Assembly (NCBI GenBank): GCA_046582565.1
Contig: JAYGED010000264.1
Location: 1-16,130 of the forward strand
From: JAYGED01 sp046582565
Lineage (GTDB): Bacteria; Pseudomonadota; Alphaproteobacteria; JAAXGF01
DNA: 16,130 nt
Direction: 5' to 3'
In this document: positions 1-9,477 of the stretch, piece by piece
How the letters are laid out: the number at the start of each line of letters is the position of its first letter
How positions within the stretch are numbered: position 1 is the stretch's first letter
Made by a program: the position numbers and the translations under genes
The notes under the pieces: model-generated
What the model saw: only the letters and a program-made list of their open reading frames with translations
What the model was told of the DNA's origin: nothing
Database searches by the model: none

Positions 1-330
1 TGGGCGGTGATCGAGCGCCGGCTGCAAGCCGCCGCCGAGGGGGATTTCGTCGTCGCCCTCTATAACCCGGTCTCCCAACGGCGCCGCCAAGCCCTGCCCA
101 AGGCGCGCGATATACTCCTCGGCCACCGCCCGGCCGAGACCCCGGTGATCATCGCCCGCAACCTGGGCCGCCCCGGCGAGGCGGTGCGCCGGGTCGCGCT
201 TGCCGCCCTCGATGTCGACGATGTGGATATGCTGACCCTGCTTATCGTCGGCTCAAGCCAAACGAGAGCCACGGACGATTGGGTCTATACGCCGCGCGGC
301 TATAGGGACAAGGACAAGACAACGCCATGA
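1..330 (+). CDS. cobJ: Precorrin-3B C17-methyltransferase, C-terminal part (5' end outside window)
   Basis: The last 109 codons of a tetrapyrrole methylase are visible, open from the first base of the window to the TGA at 328-330. The CobJ/CbiH signs are the FVVALYNPVS segment, the LPKARDILL helix, IARNLGRPGEAV, the DVDMLTLLIVGSSQTR stretch and a WVYTPRGY end. In the family this enzyme uses S-adenosylmethionine to methylate C17 and contract the corrin ring. Full-length proteins have about 250 residues, so more than half lies upstream. The stop overlaps the cobM start in an ATGA, so the two are probably translationally coupled. The assignment is firm. Whether the upstream pathway is oxygen-dependent cannot be told from this fragment. 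Confidence 0.93.
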   Translation, partial: WAVIERRLQAAAEGDFVVALYNPVSQRRRQALPKARDILLGHRPAETPVIIARNLGRPGEAVRRVALAALDVDDVDMLTLLIVGSSQTRATDDWVYTPRGYRDKDKTTP

Positions 331-1088
331 CCGTGCATTTCATCGGCGCCGGGCCGGGGGCGGCGGACCTGATCACGGTGCGCGGGCTCAAGCTCATCCG
401 GGCCTGTCCCCTGGTGCTCTATGCGGGCTCCCTGGTGCCCACCGAGATCGTCGCCGAGGCCGGGCCCGATGCCCGGGTGATCGACACGGCGCCCCTCACC
501 CTGGACGAGATCATCGCCGAGATGGCGGCGGCCGACGGACAAGGGTGGGATGTGGCGCGGGTCCATTCCGGCGATCCCGCGCTCTACGGCGCCATCGCCG
601 AGCAGATGCGCAGGCTCGATGCGCTCGCCATCGCCCATGACATCACCCCCGGGGTTCCGTCCTATGCCGCCGCCGCCGCCGCCCTGGGCCGCGAGCTGAC
701 CCTACCGGGGGTGAGCCAGAGCCTGGTGTTGACCCGCACCGCCGTGCGCTCATCGGATATGCCCGAGGGCGAAACCCTGGCCGTCTTCGGCGCGAGCGGC
801 GCCACCCTTGCGATCCATCTCTCGATCAATAATCTGGCCCGGGTGGTGCGCGACCTTGTGCCCCACTACGGCGCCGATTGCCCCGTCGCCGTGGTCTACC
901 GGGCGAGCTGGCCCGAAGAGATCGTCTTGCGGGGCCGCCTCGACGATATCCGCCCCAAGGTCAAGGCCGCCGGCATCACCCGCACCGCCCTGATCCTGGT
1001 CGGGCGGGCGCTGGACGGCGGCGGTTTCCCCGACAGCAAGCTCTACGACCCGGCCCACCACCATGTTCTCAGGCCGAGGAAAAAGTAG
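327..1088 (+). CDS. cobM: Precorrin-4 C11-methyltransferase
   Basis: This 253-residue cytosolic SAM-dependent methylase adds the C11 methyl group in corrin-ring synthesis (CobM/CbiF family). Visible motifs are the N-terminal GAGPGAADLITVRG loop (about residues 7-20), LYAGSLVP, the HSGDPALYGAI cofactor-pocket motif near residue 80, TPGVPSYAAAAAAL, and a C-terminal RTALILVGRAL strand typical of tetrapyrrole methylases. Length fits the family. The ATG overlaps the cobJ stop (ATGA), which fixes the start and suggests coupling. The gene ends at a TAG, 12 bases before a large inverted repeat that separates it from the convergent cobK. CobM and CbiF are close relatives and cannot be fully separated by eye. 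Confidence 0.94.
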   Translation: MTVHFIGAGPGAADLITVRGLKLIRACPLVLYAGSLVPTEIVAEAGPDARVIDTAPLTLDEIIAEMAAADGQGWDVARVHSGDPALYGAIAEQMRRLDALAIAHDITPGVPSYAAAAAALGRELTLPGVSQSLVLTRTAVRSSDMPEGETLAVFGASGATLAIHLSINNLARVVRDLVPHYGADCPVAVVYRASWPEEIVLRGRLDDIRPKVKAAGITRTALILVGRALDGGGFPDSKLYDPAHHHVLRPRKK

Positions 1089-1100
1089 AGTAAGCGTTTG

Positions 1101-1223
1101 AACCACAGAGACACAGAGGCACAGAGGAGAAAGTAAGGAAGGAAAGTTTTTTTAGGCGCGAAGCGCCAAGAAGTTTTCTTCTCTCTTTATCTTCCTCCTC
1201 TGTGTCTCTGTGCCTCTGTGGTT
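1101..1223. repeat. Imperfect palindrome of ACAGAG octamers with nested GC hairpin
   Basis: The left arm at 1101-1130 starts AACCACAGAG and holds three tandem octamers ACAGAGAC, ACAGAGGC and ACAGAGGA (1105-1128). The right arm at 1194-1223 is its reverse complement at 27 of 30 positions. A perfect 5-bp hairpin, GGCGC-GAA-GCGCC, sits near the centre (1155-1167), flanked by purine/pyrimidine-rich DNA that also pairs in part. The element fills nearly the whole gap between the convergent cobM and cobK, ending 7 bases from the cobK stop. It could work as a bidirectional terminator. Similar ACAGAG palindromes are, as far as I recall, scattered in many environmental bacterial genomes with no settled function. 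Confidence 0.8.
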
Positions 1224-1230
1224 ATTCTTT

Positions 1231-1980
1231 TTAGTTAGACGCAGTTACTTCTAACCAATCGAGGGCGGCGGCTATGCTGCGCACCTTCGTGCCGGGCTCT
1301 TCGGGCGGCCGGCGGATCATGATGACCGGCAGGCCGAGCCTGCGCGCGGCGGTGATTTTCGCCCGTGTCGCGGCCCCGCCGCTGGCCTTGGTGACCAGCA
1401 GATCGATATTCTGATCCACCAGCAGCCGCGTCTCAGCGGCGACGGTGAAGGGTCCGCGTCCGGTCACCAGATCGAACGGCAGGGGCTTGGCGGGCAGCTC
1501 GATCAGGCGGACCAGGGCGCGCGGACCCTGGAGGTCCACGAAGGGGCTAAGTTCCTGGACCCCGATGGTAATCAAGCCGCGCCCGCCATGGGCGGCCAGG
1601 GCCCTCGCCGCACCCGCCGCGTCGTCGACCAGGCTCCACTGGTCACCGGCGCGGCGGCGCCAGGGCGGGCGCGCCAAGGTGAGGCGCGGCACGGACATTT
1701 CATCGCAGGCCTCCCTGCCATGGCGCGAGATCGCCCGGGCGAAGGGGTGGGTGGCGTCGATCACCATGGTGACACCCGCGTCGGCGAGATACCCGGCCAA
1801 CCCGGCAGCGCCACCGAAGCCGCCTGTTCGAACATGACCGGCGAGCGCCGACGGGCTTCGCGTGCGGCCAGCCAGGGCGCTGGTCACATGCAGGCGATCG
1901 CCGAACCGCCCTACCGCCTGGCGCGCCAGGCCGGCGGCCTCGCCGGTGCCGCCGAGGATCAACAGCCTAGGCGCCGGCAT
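1231..1980 (-). CDS. cobK: Precorrin-6A reductase (CobK/CbiJ family)
   Basis: This 249-residue cytosolic NADPH-dependent enzyme reduces the corrin macrocycle at the precorrin-6A stage. Visible are the N-terminal nucleotide-binding LILGGTGEA (residues 7-15), the DATHPFA motif (75-81) with AISRHGREAC after it, an RGLITIGVQELSPF strand, and a C-terminal LLVTKASGG motif with the usual IMIRRPP ending. Length is typical. Its ATG lies 14 bases inside the end of cbiD, so both are probably read from one transcript with coupled translation. It ends next to the palindromic element that separates it from cobM. CobK and CbiJ are one family, so the name does not by itself decide between the aerobic and anaerobic routes. 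Confidence 0.92.
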   Translation of the reverse strand: MPAPRLLILGGTGEAAGLARQAVGRFGDRLHVTSALAGRTRSPSALAGHVRTGGFGGAAGLAGYLADAGVTMVIDATHPFARAISRHGREACDEMSVPRLTLARPPWRRRAGDQWSLVDDAAGAARALAAHGGRGLITIGVQELSPFVDLQGPRALVRLIELPAKPLPFDLVTGRGPFTVAAETRLLVDQNIDLLVTKASGGAATRAKITAARRLGLPVIMIRRPPEEPGTKVRSIAAALDWLEVTASN

Positions 1981-3052
1981 GGCCGATAACCTTGCCGCCG
2001 CGGCTGATCACCATGACATCGAGCCGGGTCTTACCGGCGAGAGTGGCGAGAGCCGTCTCCCGGGCGCGGCGGGCCACCAGATCGGCGAGCGGCAGGCCGG
2101 CTTGCTCGGCCAGGTTCAGGGCTTGATTGGCCGTATTCGCGCCGCGCACCCGGGCGATCAATTGCGGAGCCGCGCCGAGACCCTCAACCACCCCGGCCAG
2201 ATCGGCGAAATCGACCTGGCTGCGGCTCGAATGGAGATCGAGATGACCCTGGGCGAGCTTGGTGAGCTTGGCGAAGCCGCCGGCGATGGTGACCCAGGGC
2301 AGCGGATTGCGGTGCAGGTATTTCAACATGCCGCCGGCGAAATCGCCCATGTCGAGCAGGGCCACATCGTCCAGGCTGTAATGGGCCTTGACGGCGGCCT
2401 CGGAGGTCTTGCCGGTCGAGCCAGCCACATGATCGAAGCCGCTGGCTCGGGCCACATCGATGCCGCTGTGGATCGAATGAATCCAGGCCGCACAGGAATA
2501 GGGAATGACGATTCCGGTAGTGCCGAGGATGGACAGCCCGCCGATGATACCGAGCCGGGGGTTCCAGGTTTTCGCCGCCAGGGCTTCGCCGCCTTCGATG
2601 GAAATGGTGATCACCACATCGCCGGGTGCGCCGTGCTCAGCGGCCAGGGCGGCGATGGCCTCGCCCATCATGGCCCGGGGCGCGGGATTGATGGCCGGCT
2701 CGCCGACCGCAATCGGCAGGCCCGGCAGGGTCGCCGTGCCGACCCCGGATCCGGCGCGAAACTGTACGCCGCCGCCGGGTTCGCCCAATTCCACCCGCAC
2801 ATGGATGGTGGCACCGTGGGTCACGTCCGGATCATCGCCCGCATCCTTGACCACCGCCGCCTCGGCGTAGCCCTCCGCCAGGCGGCTGTGGGCCAGGGCG
2901 AATCGCGGTTGCTCGCCGCGCGGCAGGGTGATTTCCACCGGATCGGTAAAGTCACCACTCAGCAGAGCCCCATAGGCCGCCCGCGCCGCCGCCGTGGCGC
3001 AGGCGCCGGTGGTCCATCCCTTGCGTAGCGGCCGATCAGGTTTGCGTGCCAT
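1967..3052 (-). CDS. cbiD: Cobalt-precorrin-5B C1-methyltransferase
   Basis: CbiD methylates C1 of the corrin ring and removes the two-carbon C20 fragment in the anaerobic-type pathway. It is unrelated to CobF, which does this step in the classical aerobic route. Family signs are the LRKGWTTGACATAAARAAY opening, the GSGVGTATLPGLP and GEPAINPAPRAMM segments, ISIEGGEALAAKTWNPRLGI, ISGL-type glycine-rich GGLSILGTTGIVIPYS, and SGFDHVAGSTGKTSE. At 361 residues it has normal length. I chose the ATG at 3052; a TTG directly before it (3055) would add one residue. No strong ribosome site is seen. It is the first gene of the - strand pair with cobK and diverges from cobB across 52 bases. Confidence 0.92.
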   Translation of the reverse strand: MARKPDRPLRKGWTTGACATAAARAAYGALLSGDFTDPVEITLPRGEQPRFALAHSRLAEGYAEAAVVKDAGDDPDVTHGATIHVRVELGEPGGGVQFRAGSGVGTATLPGLPIAVGEPAINPAPRAMMGEAIAALAAEHGAPGDVVITISIEGGEALAAKTWNPRLGIIGGLSILGTTGIVIPYSCAAWIHSIHSGIDVARASGFDHVAGSTGKTSEAAVKAHYSLDDVALLDMGDFAGGMLKYLHRNPLPWVTIAGGFAKLTKLAQGHLDLHSSRSQVDFADLAGVVEGLGAAPQLIARVRGANTANQALNLAEQAGLPLADLVARRARETALATLAGKTRLDVMVISRGGKVIGHAGA

Positions 3053-3104
3053 CAAATCTTTATAGCTGATAGCTGGCGGCTATTAGCTGATATATCTTGC
3101 AGCA
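3053..3104. promoter_or_regulatory. Divergent cbiD/cobB intergenic region with TAGCTGATA repeats
   Basis: This 52-base gap must hold the start signals for both cbiD (-) and cobB (+), unless they are read from further away. It is much richer in A/T than its surroundings. TAGCTGATA occurs twice in direct orientation (3063-3071 and 3084-3092), and between them ATAGC (3069-3073) pairs with GCTAT (3079-3083). No clear -35/-10 pair, cobalamin-riboswitch B12 box or strong ribosome site is visible. The repeats could be an operator or simply a short repeat that drifted in; nothing here decides between these. Confidence 0.4.
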
Positions 3105-4427
3105 ATGAATACGCCGCCGCCTGGTCTGATCATCGCCGCGCCCGCCTCGGGCAGCGGCAAGACCGTCCTCACCCTCGGCCTGCTGCGCCATTTCCGGCAG
3201 AGCGGGTTGGCCGTAGCACCCTTCAAGACCGGACCCGACTATATCGACGCGGCATATCTTACCGCCGCGGCAGGGCGCGATTGCGTCAATCTCGATGGCT
3301 GGGCCATGCGGCCGGCCACCCTGGCCGGCCTGATCGCCGACCTCGAAGCGGACGCCGAGTTGATCATCGGCGAAGGGGTTATGGGCCTGTTTGACGGCGC
3401 GCCCTGCGGGGCTGGCTCGACCGCCGACCTCGCCGCCCTGACCGGCTGGCCGGTTGTCCTGGTGATCGACGCGCGCGGCATGGCGGCGTCGGCGGCAGCG
3501 GTGGCGCGCGGCTTCGCCGATCATCGCGACGATGTGGCGGTGCGGGGGATTATTTTCAACCGGGTCGGCGGCGCGAGCCATGCCGAGACCCTGCGCGACG
3601 CCTGTAACGCGACAGACTGCCCGCCCGTGCTCGGCTGCGTGCCGCGGCAATCGTCGCTGGCCCTGGCGGAGCGCTATCTCGGGCTGGTCCAGGCCACAGA
3701 GCAGGAAGAGCTGGCGCGGTTCATGGAAAATGCCGCCGAGCTCGTCGCCGAGCATATCGATCTGGCGGCGCTCAAGGGGCTTGCCACTATCGGTACCGCA
3801 GCGGGTAGCGAGGACAGCCCGCCCCTGCCGCCCCTGGGCCAGCATATCGCCGTGGCCCGGGACGGTGCTTTTGCCTTCGCCTATCCCTGGCTGCTGGAAG
3901 CCTGGCGCCGGGCGGGGAGCGAGCTCAGCTTCTTCTCACCGCTTAGCGACGAGGCACCGCACGATCAGGCCGATGCGGTCTATCTGCCGGGCGGCTATCC
4001 TGAGCTTCACGCCGGCCGCCTGGCGGCGAACGGCGCCTTCAGGGCGGGTCTTGCGCGCGCCGCCGAACGCCATGCGCTGGTCTATGGCGAATGCGGCGGC
4101 TATATGGTGTTGGGGCAAGCCTTGATCGATGGCGAGGGGGAGAGCCATGCCATGACCGGACTGTTGCCGCACACGACCTCTTTCGCCGAGCCCCGCCTGC
4201 ATCTCGGATACCGCCGCCTGACGCTTGCTTCTGATGGGCCTCTGGGCACCGCCGGCGCGGGCTTCCGAGGCCATGAGTTTCACTACGCCAGCCTGCTCGA
4301 AGAGGCCGGCGCGCAGCCCCTGTTTCAAGCCGCCGACTCAGCGGGCAGGCCCGTGCCGCCCATGGGCGCGGTGGCGGGCCGTGTGTTGGGTTCCTTCGCC
4401 CATCTGGTCGATCGCTGCGATGACTGA
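3105..4427 (+). CDS. cobB: Cobyrinic acid a,c-diamide synthase
   Basis: This 440-residue ATP- and glutamine-dependent amidotransferase converts the a and c carboxylates of the corrin ring to amides (CobB/CbiA family). The N-terminal synthetase domain opens with the P-loop APASGSGKT (residues 12-20), then APFKTGPDYIDAAY and NLDGWAM. The IGEGVMGLFDG segment follows. The C-terminal class I glutaminase-like domain has YLPGGYPE, the nucleophile Cys330 in YGECGGYM, and the GHEFHY motif with histidines 390 and 393. Length is standard. Upstream ribosome-site match is weak. The stop lies 8 bases inside the next gene. It cannot be told here whether the natural substrate is cobyrinic acid, hydrogenobyrinic acid, or both. 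Confidence 0.95.
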   Translation: MNTPPPGLIIAAPASGSGKTVLTLGLLRHFRQSGLAVAPFKTGPDYIDAAYLTAAAGRDCVNLDGWAMRPATLAGLIADLEADAELIIGEGVMGLFDGAPCGAGSTADLAALTGWPVVLVIDARGMAASAAAVARGFADHRDDVAVRGIIFNRVGGASHAETLRDACNATDCPPVLGCVPRQSSLALAERYLGLVQATEQEELARFMENAAELVAEHIDLAALKGLATIGTAAGSEDSPPLPPLGQHIAVARDGAFAFAYPWLLEAWRRAGSELSFFSPLSDEAPHDQADAVYLPGGYPELHAGRLAANGAFRAGLARAAERHALVYGECGGYMVLGQALIDGEGESHAMTGLLPHTTSFAEPRLHLGYRRLTLASDGPLGTAGAGFRGHEFHYASLLEEAGAQPLFQAADSAGRPVPPMGAVAGRVLGSFAHLVDRCDD

Positions 4428-4863
4428 AGATAAGCCCTTCTGGCAAACCAAGAGCCTGGTGCAAATGAACCGCGAGGAGTGGGAATCCCTGTGCGACGGC
4501 TGCGGGCGGTGCTGCCTGCACAAGCTCGAATACGAGGGCACCGGCACGGTCGAATACACCAACATAGCCTGCCGCCTGCTCGATATTGGAAGCTGCCGCT
4601 GCATGGATTATGACAACCGCCGAACCTTTGTTCCCGATTGCCGCAGCCTCACCCCCGAGACCGTGCGCGCCACCGCTTGGCTGCCGCCAACCTGCGCCTA
4701 TCGCCTGCTCGACGAGGGCCGCGACCTATCCTGGTGGCACCCCCTGGTTTCGGGCGATGCAAACACGGTGCATGAGGCGGGGATCTCTGTGCGTGGTCGG
4801 GTGGTGACAGAAGCCCAAGCCGGTGACGACCGGGATCATGTGGTTAGCTGGCCGCTGGAGTAG
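4420..4863 (+). CDS. YcgN/UPF0260 family cysteine-cluster protein
   Basis: This small 147-residue soluble protein belongs to the YcgN/YkgJ-like cysteine-cluster group. It has nine cysteines: Cys25, 28, 31 and 32 in CDGCGRCC, Cys51, 59 and 61 in ACRLLDIGSCRC, Cys74 in VPDC, and Cys92 in PPTCAYRLL. Such spacing suggests binding of zinc or iron, but no firm biochemical role is known for the family. The ATG at 4420 overlaps the end of cobB by 8 bases, and the protein opens MTEDKPFWQTK, which matches the usual family start. The tight overlap suggests translation coupled to cobB. This could reflect a metal-related task next to the cobalamin genes or chance placement. Family assignment is good; function is open. 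Confidence 0.88.
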   Translation: MTEDKPFWQTKSLVQMNREEWESLCDGCGRCCLHKLEYEGTGTVEYTNIACRLLDIGSCRCMDYDNRRTFVPDCRSLTPETVRATAWLPPTCAYRLLDEGRDLSWWHPLVSGDANTVHEAGISVRGRVVTEAQAGDDRDHVVSWPLE

Positions 4864-4900
4864 CGGCCAGCGTTTTATGCGGTCGCCGAAGGAGACCTGC

Positions 4901-5090
4901 GTTCAAGCGCCCAACTCATGTCTACACAAGAATGGGGCTCACGCCGGGTAAGCCGGCGGCTCGCGGTCGCGGGCTTGCTTCTCCGACCGTAACGGTCGGA
5001 GAATGCTGCCCCACCCGACTATCGAACGCAAAACGCGGCGAATGCCGCCAAAGCCGCATTGAGCGGCTAAAGCCTTAGTGGCGCTTGAAC
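4901..5090. repeat. Structured intergenic element closed by 11-bp inverted repeats
   Basis: GTTCAAGCGCC at 4901-4911 is the exact reverse complement of GGCGCTTGAAC at 5080-5090. Several further stems lie inside. TGGGGC (4933-4938) pairs with GCCCCA (5008-5013). GCCGG/CCGGC form a hairpin at 4943-4957. The 10-bp arms of 4981-4990 and 4992-5001 (CTCCGACCGT and its complement) meet around one base. GCGGC-GAAT-GCCGC lies at 5035-5048, and AGCCGC/GCGGCT at 5052-5068. The region sits between the convergent YcgN-family gene and the penicillin-binding protein gene, and no plausible protein is encoded. It could be a non-autonomous repeat, a double terminator or a structured RNA; the sequence alone does not say which. 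Confidence 0.6.
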
Positions 5091-5113
5091 GTCACTTCTT
5101 AAAAAACAGCGAG

Positions 5114-6973
5114 CTACTCAGCGAGCGGCGCCAGGGCGAGGGGGCGCGGGGCGATGCCGGACTGGGCCGCTGTCATGAAACGCGCCCACAGCCGCGCCGG
5201 CAGGCCGCCGCCGGTGATCCTGTTCATGGGGGCGCCGTTGTCGTTGCCGAGCCACACGCCAGCCACCAGATCGCGATTGAAGGCGATGAACCAGGCGTCA
5301 CGCCAATCCTGGCTGGTGCCGGTCTTGCCCGCCGCCGGCCATTTGGTTCGCGCCGCCCGGCCTGTACCCTCGGTGATAACCGCCTCAAGCATCTCGACCA
5401 TGAGCTGCTGGTGGCGGGCGGCGATGACCTGGCCCGGCCCCGAGCCCGCGCGGCGATAGAGCAGGGAGCCGTCGGCGTCGGTGATTTCGTCGATGCCGTG
5501 GGCCCACAGGCCGGCGCCTTGATTGGCCAGGGTTGCGTAGGCCTGGGTCAGTTCGATCAGGCTGGTCTCCGAGGCGCCGAGGGCGAGGCTGGCGTCGCCG
5601 CGTAATTTGGCCGTGATGCCCAGACGGCGAGCGGCGGCGACCACCCGATCACGGCCCACGGATTCTGAAATCCTAACCGCCACCGTGTTGATCGAGCGCG
5701 CGAAGGCGTCTCTCAGACTGACCGGCCCGGCGTAAGTTTCGTCGTAATTGCGCGGGCTCCAGCCGTCGACGGTCAGCGGGGCGTCCTCGATGATATCGCT
5801 GGGTTGCATGCCGGCCTCCAGGGCCGCCAGATAGACGAACAGCTTGAAAGCCGAGCCCGGCTGGCGGCGGGCCTGGGTCGCGCGGTTGAACTGGCTGGCG
5901 CTATAGTCCCGCCCGCCCACCATGGCGCGCACGGCGCCGCTGGCATCGAGGGCGACCAGCGCCCCCTGGCTCGCGCCACGCTTTGCCCCTTCACCGGCCA
6001 GCGCCCACTCCATGGCTTCTTCCGCGGCTTTTTGCAGCCCTGCATCAAGGGTCGTCCTGACCGTAATATCGGCGGCGCCCAAGCCTGCGTAACCGGCCAC
6101 CCGCTCGCGCACCCAGTCGGCGAAATAGCGCCCGCCACGGCCGGATTTGAGCAGCAGCCTGACATTCATAGGCAGGCGTTTAGCGGCCTGCTTTTCAGCG
6201 TCGTTGAGATAGCCGGCGTCAACCATCAGGCCAAGCACCTGATGGGCACGGGCCAGGGAACGCTTGGGGTTGCGGGTCGGCGCATAGCGTGTCGGCGCCT
6301 TCAGCAAGCCGGCGATCAGAGCCGATTCCAGTACATTCAGGTCGCGCGATTTCTTGCCGAAATAGCGTCGCGACGCGGCCTCGACCCCATAGAGACCGGC
6401 GCCGAGATAGACCCGGTTGAGATAGATCGAAAGGATTTCATCCTTGGCAAAGCTGCGCTCGAGCCACAGGGCGAGCATCAGTTCCTGGACCTTGCGCTTA
6501 AGGGTGCGCTGGGGGGTGAGGAAGACGTTCTTGGCGAGCTGCTGAGTCAGGGTGCTGGCTCCCTGAACGATGCGGCCGGCGCGCAGATTGGCGATGACCG
6601 CGCGGCCAAGCCCGATGATATCGAGACCGAAATGGCTGTAGAAGCGGCGATCCTCGGTGGCGATCACCGCCTGCTTGAGGTGCAGCGGCAGGGCTTCGGC
6701 GCGCACCGGCGTGGCGTATTGATCGCCGAACCGGGCCAGCTCGACGCCGTCGGCGCTGATCAGGCGGACAGAAGGACGGCGGGTCTGCTCACCGAGATTT
6801 GCCACATCGGGAAGATCGTAGCCGTACCAGGCGAGCAGGCCGAGCAGGGCGACGAAGGCCCAAATAGCGACGACCGCCAGGCGGCTCAGAAATGCGCCAA
6901 GAAAGCTGCCTGATTTTTTCTCAGGCTTCTGGAGCTTTTGCGGCTTCTTGGGTTTCTTGGGTTTCTTGGCCAA
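5114..6973 (-). CDS. Class A penicillin-binding protein (glycosyltransferase/transpeptidase)
   Basis: This bifunctional, inner-membrane-anchored enzyme polymerises lipid II into glycan strands and cross-links the peptides. The 619 residues show a lysine/proline-rich cytoplasmic tail (1-20) and one membrane helix (about 24-50). The family 51 glycosyltransferase has catalytic Glu107 in ATEDRRFYSHFGLD, then GASTLTQQLAKN (138-149), RKVQELMLALWLE and EILSIYLNRVYLG (179-191). The transpeptidase has SAFK (Ser374-Lys377), SIN (427-429) and KTGTS (550-554). All catalytic motifs are intact. The start is a TTG: there is no ATG or GTG at a sensible place, and AGAGAG lies about 7 bases before it, just after the gyrB stop (11-base gap). 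It is probably the last gene of the dnaN-recF-gyrB operon. It is of the PBP1A/PBP2A type, but I do not assign a specific paralogue name. Confidence 0.93.
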   Translation of the reverse strand: MAKKPKKPKKPQKLQKPEKKSGSFLGAFLSRLAVVAIWAFVALLGLLAWYGYDLPDVANLGEQTRRPSVRLISADGVELARFGDQYATPVRAEALPLHLKQAVIATEDRRFYSHFGLDIIGLGRAVIANLRAGRIVQGASTLTQQLAKNVFLTPQRTLKRKVQELMLALWLERSFAKDEILSIYLNRVYLGAGLYGVEAASRRYFGKKSRDLNVLESALIAGLLKAPTRYAPTRNPKRSLARAHQVLGLMVDAGYLNDAEKQAAKRLPMNVRLLLKSGRGGRYFADWVRERVAGYAGLGAADITVRTTLDAGLQKAAEEAMEWALAGEGAKRGASQGALVALDASGAVRAMVGGRDYSASQFNRATQARRQPGSAFKLFVYLAALEAGMQPSDIIEDAPLTVDGWSPRNYDETYAGPVSLRDAFARSINTVAVRISESVGRDRVVAAARRLGITAKLRGDASLALGASETSLIELTQAYATLANQGAGLWAHGIDEITDADGSLLYRRAGSGPGQVIAARHQQLMVEMLEAVITEGTGRAARTKWPAAGKTGTSQDWRDAWFIAFNRDLVAGVWLGNDNGAPMNRITGGGLPARLWARFMTAAQSGIAPRPLALAPLAE

Positions 6974-6984
6974 ACCGCGCTCTC

Positions 6985-9456
<2,472 letters not shown>

Positions 9457-9477
9457 GGCATATCTTTCTTTGAGTAA

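Noticed and set aside
1101..1223. CRISPR array
   Set aside because: The 8-base tandem units have no spacers between them and form two arms of one palindrome, so they are not repeat-spacer units.
1862..3028. Long + strand open frame opposite cbiD (388 codons)
   Set aside because: It is the antisense of cbiD, whose protein motifs are clear. The translation has low complexity rich in Gly, Ala and Arg with no recognisable domain, as expected from GC-rich codon use.
3053..3104. Cobalamin riboswitch upstream of cobB or cbiD
   Set aside because: The gap is only 52 bases, too short for the aptamer, and has no B12-box-like sequence.
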